Part shown: positions 1 to 5,647 of the stretch, piece by piece | Numbering within the stretch: the stretch's first letter is position 1 | How the letters are laid out: every line of letters starts with the position of its first letter | NCBI GenBank assembly: GCA_934456295.1 | Contig: CAKSHB010000072.1 | Location: 1-5,725, forward strand | DNA: 5,725 bases | Source: an uncultured Clostridia bacterium | GTDB lineage: Bacteria > Bacillota > Clostridia > UBA1381 > UMGS1253 | Reading direction: 5' to 3' | Program-made: the position numbers and the translations under genes | Notes under the pieces: model-generated | What the model saw: only the letters and a program-made list of their open reading frames with translations | Told to the model about the DNA's origin: nothing | The model's database searches: none

Positions 1-79
1 TTTCACAGCAGTATTTTTGCCGATTGTTTACCGTTTCAAATTCTTTGCCGCATTCTAAGCAGTTTTTAATAATTCCCAT
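1..79 (-). CDS. Small Cys-rich probable zinc-binding protein (N-terminal part, cut by window edge)
   Basis: The first 26 codons are visible and begin MGIIKNCLECGKEFE; the gene runs off the left edge. Cysteines are arranged as C-x2-C (residues 7 and 10), followed about 13 residues later by a YCC pair (24-25). This looks like the first half of the short zinc-ribbon or treble-clef proteins common in phage early operons, of the form C-x2-C-x-K-x-F followed by Y-C. The ATG at 77-79 is preceded by TGAGGTG (84-90), whose TGA is the stop codon of ssb. Only 8 bases separate the two genes, so translation is probably coupled. The family reading is inference from the Cys pattern; function is unknown and could be a nucleic-acid-binding accessory or simply a structural zinc finger. 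Confidence 0.72.
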   Translation of the reverse strand, partial: MGIIKNCLECGKEFETVNNRQKYCCE

Positions 80-87
80 AAAACACC

Positions 88-507
88 TCAGAACGGTAAA
101 ACGTCATCTTCCGGTGTTGGCATAAATCCTGTATCTTCGCCGGCAAAATCGGAAGTGCTGTCATTTTCTTTGTTTTCGGATGCAGAGGATAAAGCTTTGC
201 TGTCAACAAAGTGTACCTCTTCGACAATAATCTCGGTTATGTATACACGTTTTCCGCCGTTTTCATAAAATCTCGTTTGTATGTTGCCGACAATGCCGAT
301 CATGCGCCCTTTGGCGAAGTATTTAGATAAATATTCGGCCTGCTGCCTCCAAGCAACACAGTTTATAAAATCAGCTTCGTAGTTTCCGTCTGCGTTTTTA
401 AACCGTCTGTTAACCGCAATTGTAAAGCTGCAAACGCTTAATCCGCTTTGTGTAGTTTTAAGTTCCGGGTTCTTAGTCAGCCTGCCCGTCAGTATTGCTT
501 TGTTCAT
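88..507 (-). CDS. ssb: Single-stranded DNA-binding protein (SSB)
   Basis: A 139-residue bacterial/phage-type SSB that coats single-stranded DNA during replication and recombination. The OB-fold fills about residues 1-103: it opens MNKAILTGRLTKNPELK, has the conserved SFTIAVNR strand (27-34), FINCVAWR (47-54, with the DNA-stacking Trp at 53), the helix LSKYFAKGR and the VEEVHFVDSK exit strand. A short acidic, Ser/Asn-rich linker of about 30 residues leads to the C-terminal tip DDVLPF, the conserved docking site for helicases, nucleases and recombination proteins. The linker is shorter than in host SSBs, as is usual for phage copies. The ATG follows GGGAGGA (516-522) at 8 bases. The gene starts inside the last 35 bases of the upstream gene in another frame, so the two are probably translationally coupled. 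As part of a RecT/YqaJ module, it likely supplies the ssDNA substrate for annealing. Confidence 0.97.
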   Translation of the reverse strand: MNKAILTGRLTKNPELKTTQSGLSVCSFTIAVNRRFKNADGNYEADFINCVAWRQQAEYLSKYFAKGRMIGIVGNIQTRFYENGGKRVYITEIIVEEVHFVDSKALSSASENKENDSTSDFAGEDTGFMPTPEDDVLPF

Positions 508-1093
508 TTTTGTAATCCTCCCATTTTTTAATGCCTTCTTTTATCGAAGTCGAATCAAAATCATCACGCCGAATAATTTTATTTGTTTTGCTTTCATTTA
601 ATCTAGTTTTATTTACTTTACTTTCCTTTTCTTTACTTTGTGGGTTTTTGTATGCATTTTTTGAGTTTTTGTCAACATTTACTCGGTTTTTGCTTACATT
701 TTCGCCAAAAACGGTATCAGAAACTAAGAGGTACTCGCTTATGACATTGATTTGTGTACGGCGATTAACAGCCTCAAAATACCTTTCCTGAATTCCTTTT
801 GATGTCAGAATAGAATATTTGTCATACAAATTTTTGTCAAAAATACCTCTCTTGACAGAAGCTTTTACTATTTCCGAAACGGCATTGCCACCTCCGACTT
901 TGTGTGAAAACAACAATGCAACCTCGTCTGTCCATTCACAATAGTAACCTTGCTCCCCGTATATTTTTTGGAAAAGCTTAACGACTATTGCAAACCCTGT
1001 TAATCCGAATTCAGCTTCTATCAAATCAAATTTAGTGTCTAACACCGTGTCAAGCGGAAAGTAGTCAATACCGTTTTTGAGCGGTCTTGCCAC
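473..1093 (-). CDS. Lin1244/Lin1753-like (DUF4373) phage replication protein, probable replisome organiser
   Basis: A 206-residue protein starting at GTG (1091-1093) as M-ARPLKNGIDYFPLD, the hallmark opening of the Lin1244/Lin1753-like N-terminal domain, found at the front of phage DnaD-like replication proteins. The domain covers about residues 1-115, including FGLTGFAIVVKLFQKIYGEQ and GYYCEW, and probably forms a winged helix binding origin DNA (family knowledge). Residues 130-175 are a Lys/Asn/Ser-rich linker, followed by a short tail with KKWEDYKNEQ. A longer reading from 1186 is possible but unlikely: its extra 31 residues overlap the upstream nuclease gene, while the GTG has TGAGGTG six bases upstream. 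Many relatives carry a C-terminal DnaD domain; here the tail looks too short for one. The linker-coding DNA contains 21-bp tandem repeats (638-700) that may be origin iterons. Role in replication initiation is inference from family and neighbours. Confidence 0.88.
   Translation of the reverse strand: MARPLKNGIDYFPLDTVLDTKFDLIEAEFGLTGFAIVVKLFQKIYGEQGYYCEWTDEVALLFSHKVGGGNAVSEIVKASVKRGIFDKNLYDKYSILTSKGIQERYFEAVNRRTQINVISEYLLVSDTVFGENVSKNRVNVDKNSKNAYKNPQSKEKESKVNKTRLNESKTNKIIRRDDFDSTSIKEGIKKWEDYKNEQSNTDGQAD
584..712. other. Candidate phage replication origin inside the replication gene
   Basis: This stretch combines the three 21-bp repeats (638-700), an inverted CAAAAAC copy on the plus strand at 706-712, and an adjoining run (about 584-637) that on the minus strand is almost all A with a few G and T and very little C. 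The layout of repeats followed by an easily melted AT-rich tract inside the initiator gene matches lambda oriL within gene O and origins in several Gram-positive phage replication genes (established knowledge). Here the assignment rests only on sequence layout. A Lys/Asn-rich linker alone could also give low-complexity DNA, which keeps confidence moderate. Confidence 0.5.
638..700 (-). repeat. Three tandem 21-bp repeats (candidate origin iterons)
   Basis: Read on the minus strand, three head-to-tail 21-base units begin at 700, 679 and 658. Their cores are AATGTAAGCAAAAAC, AATGTTGACAAAAAC and AATGCATACAAAAAC, a consensus of AATG-N4-CAAAAAC followed by 6 variable bases. The unit is seven codons, so the reading frame is kept (residues 132-152 of the replication protein). 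The encoded residues vary between units, but the base before AAAAAC is C every time (AGC, GAC, TAC codons). The Asn in the core is always AAC, while all six other Asn codons in this linker are AAT. A degenerate further copy, AATGAAAGCAAAACA, lies at 584-598. Repeats are seen directly; the iteron role is inferred. Confidence 0.85.
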
Positions 1094-1099
1094 CTGACA

Positions 1100-1106
1100 C
1101 ACCTCA
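1100..1106 (-). promoter_or_regulatory. Ribosome binding site that decides the GTG start of the Lin1244-like gene
   Basis: TGAGGTG on the minus strand lies six bases before the GTG at 1091-1093. Its TGA is the stop codon of the upstream HNHc_6-like gene, so the terminating ribosome sits on the next start. This, together with the family's usual opening ARPLKNG right after the start, outweighs the upstream in-frame ATG at 1184-1186. Confidence 0.8.
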
Positions 1107-1739
1107 CAATCCTGTTTTTTTACAAAGATATTCGTCCAGTTCAATGCCGTATATGTGATATGCTTCAAAAAAAGTCTTTTCATCACTGTGTGCTTGATTG
1201 TGGTGCTTTCTGCACAACGCTATCGCGCGTCTGCCGAGGTTGTTTATTTTGTTGCGGTTAAACCCCATCCCAACCTTTGAGCCTGTACAGTGATGTATTT
1301 CTGCTTTGGCATTGCATACGGCACATTTTCTGTTTGCAATGCAACTGTATAAATATCTTGATATATCATCTGTGTTGTTTAACAATGTGTCTCTCGTACC
1401 TATATTTTGTTCAAAACAAAAATCAATAAGAAACGAGATAAAATTTCTTGCCTCTGTTACCGTGCAGTCAGAGAGGGAAAAATACCTCCCTCCGTATCGT
1501 GCAATGTATCTGTATTTTAATAACTCTTTTGTATACTCCGGGAAGTCGCCGGTGTAGTCCGCTATGTCACCTATGATTGCATAAGCCTTTTTTTGTTGCT
1601 CCCGGTTGATATGACGGCCGTCGTCAAAAACAACAACGCATTTTGTAATCTTCTGTTTTTCAACTATGTAAGGATTAACTTCAATTGCAATCAACGCATG
1701 AGTGCCGTCAATTCCGCATATAGTTCCCGACGTTTCCAA
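1104..1739 (-). CDS. Putative HNHc nuclease (HNHc_6-like phage protein)
   Basis: A 211-residue protein of the type annotated in Firmicutes phages as putative HNHc nuclease. The N-terminal half (about 1-125) holds a family-typical stretch with DDGRHINREQQKKAYAIIGD (39-58) and DYTGDFPEYTKELLKY. The C-terminal half carries the metal-binding HNH-like motif: C139-x2-C142, EIHH (147-150), then C176-x2-HH (179-180) and H184, with residues ending in DEYLCKKTGL. The Cys pairs likely hold a structural zinc and the His residues would form the catalytic ββα-metal site (family knowledge). The substrate is unknown; its place beside recombination and replication genes suggests processing of branched or nicked DNA, loosely like RusA/NinB/DUF968-type proteins (inference). 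The start is a TTG (1737-1739) supported by a near-perfect Shine-Dalgarno sequence overlapping the helicase stop; no ATG fits as well. It is not a homing endonuclease inserted at random: it is in phase with the operon. Confidence 0.82.
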   Translation of the reverse strand: METSGTICGIDGTHALIAIEVNPYIVEKQKITKCVVVFDDGRHINREQQKKAYAIIGDIADYTGDFPEYTKELLKYRYIARYGGRYFSLSDCTVTEARNFISFLIDFCFEQNIGTRDTLLNNTDDISRYLYSCIANRKCAVCNAKAEIHHCTGSKVGMGFNRNKINNLGRRAIALCRKHHNQAHSDEKTFFEAYHIYGIELDEYLCKKTGL

Positions 1740-1743
1740 TTGA

Positions 1744-3291
1744 TTATCCTCCTTTTATTGTATTTTTCCACGTTTTCCAGCAAAGACAACAGTTTGCACC
1801 GTGACGGTCAAGCGCTGTTGTAGGATATTCCGGTGCAAGCATTTTGATTTGCATTTTGCTTATCGGTCTGTCGTCATATTCTATATTTCCGATTACCTCC
1901 GCACCTCTTTTCATGCAATCGTCAAAACTGCCGGAATAAGCTTTTAAAACATTGCTTTTGTCGCCGCAGTATAAAACGTGCGTGTTGCCTTTTTCTAATA
2001 TGATGCAGTCGTTTTTTGACCCGCATGCAACAAATACGATGCCGTAATCAGTATCGTTTACGCTTTCAAAACCTTTAGGCAGATGATACGGAGTGTATTT
2101 TTCGTCATCCTGGCAGATAAATTCTGCCGTGCTTTTTTCTTCGTTTGATTTGAAAAAATCTTTTTGTACAAGGCAATGTCCTTTTTCTTTTTTGACAGCA
2201 CCATACAGATTGACAGCAGTTTCTATTCCGTCCGGATACATTTCCACATTGCCGCCAAAATCTATGACAGTGCATGTGGTTTTGCCCGGCGCTGTTCGTA
2301 ACACCCTGCCGACTTTCTGCACCCATTGTCCGTGAGTGCCGTTTGTGTCAAAGTCCACAAGATTTCTCAGCGGAGGGAAATCGTAGCCCTCTGTGCAGAT
2401 GTCAACGTTGATAAGTTCCTCGCTTTCGCCTTTTTCAAACTTTTTGACCTCTGCTTTTCTTGCGGATTCATCAAGCCCCAATGCCAGATATGCAGGATTT
2501 CTGCCTTTTTCCTTCAGATAACTGTATATCTTTTGACAAAACTCATGTGACGGAGCAAATATTATGCTTTTGCCCGGTTCTTTGAATTTCAGAAAATCAT
2601 TGCAAAGCTTTTTTATGATTGCGCCGCCTTCAAAGTCGTTTTTGCAGTTTTTGGATAAGTGCCCTTTTTCCGGTTTGCCGTTGAATTCAAAAACCGGTGA
2701 CAAATCCAAAAATTTAGGTCTTGTAAGATAATGACTGTCTATTAAAAACTTTGTTGTTATCTGGAAATAGTTGTCAAATAAATGTATTAACGGAAGCTTG
2801 TCACCGCGGTTAGGTGTGGCCGTCACTCCCAAAAGCGCAGCCTGTGAATTTCCGTTCAGATTACGGTTTATAATGTTCTCATAAGTCGAAGCTTTCGCAT
2901 GATGAGCTTCATCAATTACTATAAGATCAAAAAAACTTTTTGCCTGTTCAAGCTCCGGCATTATGTTTGCTACCGTCTGAACCATGCCGAAATGCACATT
3001 TCCGTGTAAACTTTTTATCAAAGCCGTTATTTCAGATGTTGCAATATCGGGACATACAAGTGAAAATTTGCTGTGATTTTGACCGTGTATTTCCGTCCTG
3101 TGTACCAAAACCAGTATGTGAGGACCGCGTTTGTGCTTTGCCTTAAAAGCTTTGAAAAATTCTCCTATCGTCGCAGCCATCATTATTGTTTTTCCGGCTC
3201 CCGTTCCCGCCACAATGAGCGAGTTACGGCGTTCAAAAAGCATTTTGACGGCATGATCTACAGCTTCCCTTTGGTACGGATACAGCTTCAT
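1744..3291 (-). CDS. DEAD/DEAH-box superfamily 2 DNA helicase
   Basis: A 515-residue SF2 helicase of the DEAH type, resembling phage and type III restriction-like (ResIII) helicases; it would use ATP to move on or remodel DNA. Motifs in order: a Q-motif-like YPYQREAV (4-11), Walker A AGTGAGKT (28-35), motif Ia VLVHRTEI (61-68), Walker B DEAH (127-130), motif III TATP (157-160), motif IV-like IIFAPS (243-248), motif V TEGYDFP (300-306) and motif VI QKVGRVLRT (325-333) with the arginine fingers. All catalytic motifs are intact. After VIDFGGN (342-348) comes a C-terminal region of about 165 residues with several Cys but no clear zinc ribbon, ending near CCLCWKTWKN; its role is not recognised. 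The start at ATG 3289-3291 is chosen because GGAGGTGA (3296-3303) lies just upstream; a start 28 codons earlier would lie deep in the YqaJ-type gene and lacks a site. It overlaps the upstream stop as ATGA. Confidence 0.95.
   Translation of the reverse strand: MKLYPYQREAVDHAVKMLFERRNSLIVAGTGAGKTIMMAATIGEFFKAFKAKHKRGPHILVLVHRTEIHGQNHSKFSLVCPDIATSEITALIKSLHGNVHFGMVQTVANIMPELEQAKSFFDLIVIDEAHHAKASTYENIINRNLNGNSQAALLGVTATPNRGDKLPLIHLFDNYFQITTKFLIDSHYLTRPKFLDLSPVFEFNGKPEKGHLSKNCKNDFEGGAIIKKLCNDFLKFKEPGKSIIFAPSHEFCQKIYSYLKEKGRNPAYLALGLDESARKAEVKKFEKGESEELINVDICTEGYDFPPLRNLVDFDTNGTHGQWVQKVGRVLRTAPGKTTCTVIDFGGNVEMYPDGIETAVNLYGAVKKEKGHCLVQKDFFKSNEEKSTAEFICQDDEKYTPYHLPKGFESVNDTDYGIVFVACGSKNDCIILEKGNTHVLYCGDKSNVLKAYSGSFDDCMKRGAEVIGNIEYDDRPISKMQIKMLAPEYPTTALDRHGANCCLCWKTWKNTIKGG
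1748..1755 (-). promoter_or_regulatory. Ribosome binding site that decides the TTG start of the HNHc_6-like gene
   Basis: AAAGGAGG on the minus strand, 8 bases before TTG (1737-1739). It is written within the last codons of the helicase gene (Lys-Gly-Gly-stop is AAA/GGA/GGA/TAA), only four bases separating stop from start. The strong site compensates for the weak TTG codon and implies coupled translation. Confidence 0.8.
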
Positions 3292-4316
3292 GACCTCACC
3301 TCCGCCTGCTTTATTAAAAATCTGCCGTTTTTTGAAAAACTTGCAGTTGTTCCGTCGGGAGAACTGAATCGGCATGCGTTGTTTTCCTTTGCCTTTTCGA
3401 TAATCCTCTGAAGTTCGGCCGATTTCTTTCTCTTAGCTTCTTCTTCCTGCCTTTTGGCTTCCTCATATCCGTCAAGATTATATTCAAGAACGGCATCAGA
3501 ATTGAATAGGCTGTTTGCTCTTATGCAGTCAATTATGTTCTGCTGACTGTCATTTTCAATGTACGGCGCGGGCTCTTGCTTTTCGTCAATTGCCTTTAAA
3601 AATCTTTCTGTACATGTGTTTATAAGCTCTGACAGATGATAGTTGTTTTGAAAATATAAGTGTACAACAGCCATGTTCTCGTCTAAAAACTTAAATTTTT
3701 TACTTTTTGACATCTGACATATTTTGCCGCGTTCAAAAGGCGTATCGTTGTTTAAAATCATGATTTGAAGTATGAAAAAATCAGCCTTTGAATGTATTAA
3801 CTGGTATTGCGCCTGTACAATGTACTTAAACGGAATAGGATCCTTCGCTTTTTGCGGCATCATGCTTTTTTGCTCACACACAAATTTCTGCCCTTCCCGC
3901 GGTTTGCCATTCCCGTAATCAAACGGTACAATGTCCGCCTTTTCTGCTATGCCCGATATGTCAAGACTTGCGATAAGCCTGTCGCTTGCATAGACTTCTC
4001 CGGGCTTTAACTTCTTGCTTCTGCCTTTTTGTAGAACATGCACACCGTAAGATTCGACAGCATGTCCGTATTCAGCAAATTCCGGTGCCAAAGCTTCCTT
4101 TTTGTAAAAACCGTCATTTAACATTTTGTGATACAGCGCCCACACAGATGTATACGGTTTTTCGCTTCGGAATTTTTCGGCATTTATACCGCAGTTTTGC
4201 AGTTCTTCATCTGTTGCATAGTACCTTACAATATCGAATATCTCACTTCCGCCGATTCGTGTTTCGCGGGCTTTTTCCCATGCAAGAGTACCTTGCTTTA
4301 ATTTGACTTTATTCAT
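3288..4316 (-). CDS. YqaJ-family viral recombinase, 5'-3' exonuclease (PD-(D/E)XK)
   Basis: A 342-residue nuclease of the YqaJ/lambda-exonuclease-like family, which chews one strand of double-stranded DNA ends to expose single strands for the annealing partner encoded just upstream. Visible motifs: R-x2-RIGGSE (17-25), the family's opening motif; GHAVE with E88; the metal-binding Asp in ASLD (116-119); the E-x-K catalytic pair in CEQKS (E148, K150); and the Q-x3-Q helix of YIVQAQYQL (Q168, Q172). These fit the active site of the family, so it should be active. About residues 278-312 are charged and helical (EEAKRQEEEAKRKKSAELQR), likely coiled coil, followed by a short β-rich end. The ATG follows AAAGGAGT at 7 bases and overlaps the recT stop by 8 bases, so exonuclease and annealing protein are co-translated, as in the YqaJ/YqaK pair of the B. 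subtilis skin element. Confidence 0.93.
   Translation of the reverse strand: MNKVKLKQGTLAWEKARETRIGGSEIFDIVRYYATDEELQNCGINAEKFRSEKPYTSVWALYHKMLNDGFYKKEALAPEFAEYGHAVESYGVHVLQKGRSKKLKPGEVYASDRLIASLDISGIAEKADIVPFDYGNGKPREGQKFVCEQKSMMPQKAKDPIPFKYIVQAQYQLIHSKADFFILQIMILNNDTPFERGKICQMSKSKKFKFLDENMAVVHLYFQNNYHLSELINTCTERFLKAIDEKQEPAPYIENDSQQNIIDCIRANSLFNSDAVLEYNLDGYEEAKRQEEEAKRKKSAELQRIIEKAKENNACRFSSPDGTTASFSKNGRFLIKQAEVRS
3296..3303 (-). promoter_or_regulatory. Ribosome binding site that decides the helicase start
   Basis: GGAGGTGA on the minus strand sits inside the last codons of the YqaJ-type gene. The GGAGG core is 7 bases from ATG 3289-3291, which itself overlaps the YqaJ stop as ATGA. It favours this start over the in-frame ATG 28 codons upstream. 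Confidence 0.8.
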
Positions 4317-5418
4317 CGAAATACTCCTTTAACTGCGCCCATTTTGTTTTTGACCTCTTTAAGCTGACTATGCTTGCATATTCCTCGTTTATTACCGTCT
4401 GTCTGTCCGCACCGTTTTCAAACATTTCTTTGATTTCCGATACCTTGTCTTCTGCAAGCTTTGGATTGGCTACAAACATTTCAAATACTTCTTTACAGTC
4501 GGCACTCTGCTCAGCAGTGAGCTTTTCCATATTTACATTTTCGGCTATAACCGGAATTTCCATATCCGGCTTGCTTTTTTCGGATACCTGCTCCGGCTGT
4601 TCAATATAATCTTCCTGCTCGAATGCGTATATGGTTTCTTTGAGTTCCGGCAATACTTCTTTTACCCTCTTCAGCGCACGGCGGATAATTGTTTTATTAA
4701 CCATTTCGCCCGTCCAGTTAACCCAAAAAGTACCGCTGTTGAGCACGTTTGTTATAACTTTGCGTTTTTTCTTGTAACCCCATTGATTCGTGTATTCTTC
4801 CCAGCGAGATTTATATATTCCCTGCTCGCTTACCGAGGCAATCTGAAGAATGTCATCGGCACTCATTTCACACACCGTCATTGCAGCTCTCTTACTTGTT
4901 TTCATTTCATGTACATCAAGCCTGCATATGAATTTTGCAAAATACTTGTCAATAAGCCTTTTTGCAGTAACGTTTCTGTCGGTGTTGTTTCTTTTGTCTT
5001 CCAGTGTGTAAATAATATTGCCGTCGTAGAAATTCTCTTTAAAATATGTTGTGCCTTTGTCCTCTTTCGGAACAGCTACTATAGTATCTGTTATTCGGTA
5101 ACCTTTGCGCGCTGCCGCCCTGTAGAAAGCTTCAACCCTTGCCGACGGCACAATCACTCCGCCTCTTTTGACAAAATCCACTTTGTCGTAATCCTCGGCT
5201 ATGATGCCGCCCTGCCACAAGGTCTGCAGTCCGGATAGCAGTGTGTTTGCCGCATCCAGTGCCCCTTGTTCGGTCTTTATATCAAGAGTTTTCAAAGCTT
5301 CTATTATCTTTACTGCAAAGGGCATACATGTTGTTTTTATGCCTATCTCTCTTTTTATTGCTTCAAGGCACTCGTTTGTGCCAAGTGTCATCTGCTTGTA
5401 TACTGATAACCCGTCCAT
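4309..5418 (-). CDS. recT: RecT-family single-strand annealing protein
   Basis: A 369-residue RecT/Redβ-like recombinase that anneals complementary single strands and promotes strand invasion without ATP; partner of the YqaJ-type exonuclease encoded next. The RecT core spans about residues 10-275. The clearest family signature is GEMVNKTIIRRALKRV (237-252), matching the RecT pattern EM-x2-KT-x-IRR-x2-K, preceded by a Trp-rich strand (FWVNW, 231-235). Other supports are the LWQGGI stretch (67-72) and the VPSARVEAFYRAAARKGY helix (90-107). From about 275 to the end there is an acidic, helical tail with PEQVSEKSKPD and ending QLKEYFDE, longer than in many RecT proteins. Start at ATG 5416-5418 is preferred over the ATG eight codons earlier because AGGAGGTGA lies between them. 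The gene follows a small zinc protein by 11 bases and overlaps the exonuclease gene by 8. Confidence 0.88.
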   Translation of the reverse strand: MDGLSVYKQMTLGTNECLEAIKREIGIKTTCMPFAVKIIEALKTLDIKTEQGALDAANTLLSGLQTLWQGGIIAEDYDKVDFVKRGGVIVPSARVEAFYRAAARKGYRITDTIVAVPKEDKGTTYFKENFYDGNIIYTLEDKRNNTDRNVTAKRLIDKYFAKFICRLDVHEMKTSKRAAMTVCEMSADDILQIASVSEQGIYKSRWEEYTNQWGYKKKRKVITNVLNSGTFWVNWTGEMVNKTIIRRALKRVKEVLPELKETIYAFEQEDYIEQPEQVSEKSKPDMEIPVIAENVNMEKLTAEQSADCKEVFEMFVANPKLAEDKVSEIKEMFENGADRQTVINEEYASIVSLKRSKTKWAQLKEYFDE

Positions 5419-5422
5419 ACCG

Positions 5423-5431
5423 TCACCTCCT
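5423..5431 (-). promoter_or_regulatory. Ribosome binding site that decides the recT start
   Basis: AGGAGGTGA on the minus strand, core 7 bases from ATG 5416-5418, overlaps the TAG stop of the 64-aa gene. The earlier in-frame ATG at 5440-5442 lies inside that gene and has no Shine-Dalgarno sequence before it, so the shorter RecT is right. Confidence 0.82.
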
Positions 5432-5624
5432 AATCTTCGCATACTTTTATTCCGTAGTAGTCCGCTGCACAGTCGATGTCGCAGAATAGATTTCCACTGT
5501 CGTCGGTGTAGAATTCTTCGTCTGATTCTATATCAGAGTGACACTGCGAACATGCGCCGACAACTCCGCGCCCTGCATTCGGACACCTCGGCACACATAC
5601 GGTTCTTTGACATATATTGCACAT
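5430..5624 (-). CDS. Small Cys-rich probable zinc-binding protein (64 aa)
   Basis: A 64-residue protein with nine or so cysteines. The N-terminus has C2-x2-C5, then C10 and C14; the second part has C-x2-C (25, 28, in CSQCHSDI), an acidic stretch SDEEFYTDDSGNLF, and C-x3-C (48, 52, in FCDIDC), ending YGIKVCED. The C-x2-C ... FC-x3-C layout with an aromatic-Asp-x-x-Gly turn is typical of tiny phage zinc-ribbon or LIM-like proteins, which often precede recT in Firmicutes phages (family-level impression, not a named match). ATG at 5622-5624 follows AAAGGAGAT at 5632-5640, and an in-frame stop lies just upstream, so the start is secure. It is the first whole gene of the visible operon and is coupled to recT. 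Function unknown; nucleic-acid or protein binding is inferred only from the metal-site pattern. Confidence 0.8.
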   Translation of the reverse strand: MCNICQRTVCVPRCPNAGRGVVGACSQCHSDIESDEEFYTDDSGNLFCDIDCAADYYGIKVCED

Positions 5625-5647
5625 TTTTCATATCTCCTTTAAAAATA

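Noticed and set aside
590..700. CRISPR array or microsatellite in the repeated A-rich linker
   Set aside because: Units are only 21 bp, in frame, with 6-base variable parts; no spacer-length unique sequence, so iterons or linker expansion fit and CRISPR does not.
531..791. Plus-strand 86-aa reading frame that looks like a hydrophobic membrane protein
   Set aside because: Its Phe/Leu runs are simply the complement of the AAA/AAT-rich Lys/Asn linker of the replication gene; there is no ribosome binding site.
1104..1739. Free-standing homing endonuclease inserted in the operon
   Set aside because: The N-terminal half matches the phage HNHc_6-like type, and its start and stop are interlocked with neighbouring genes; no interrupted gene or intron boundaries are seen.
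2105..2326. Minus-strand 73-aa frame within the helicase gene
   Set aside because: Frame-shifted shadow of helicase motif VI and the following region; the helicase frame is unbroken.
3288..3375. Earlier ATG giving a helicase with 28 extra residues
   Set aside because: No ribosome binding site and deep overlap with the YqaJ-type gene; the ATG at 3289-3291 has GGAGGTGA and begins the YPYQREAV motif directly.
3986..4306. Plus-strand 106-aa reading frame opposite the YqaJ-type exonuclease
   Set aside because: Antisense to catalytic-motif coding sequence; composition (His, Arg, Phe, Cys) is what complementing an AT-rich gene gives.
4783..5238. Plus-strand 151-aa reading frame opposite recT
   Set aside because: Antisense to a well-supported RecT protein, Cys/Phe/His-rich composition typical of a shadow frame, no start signal.
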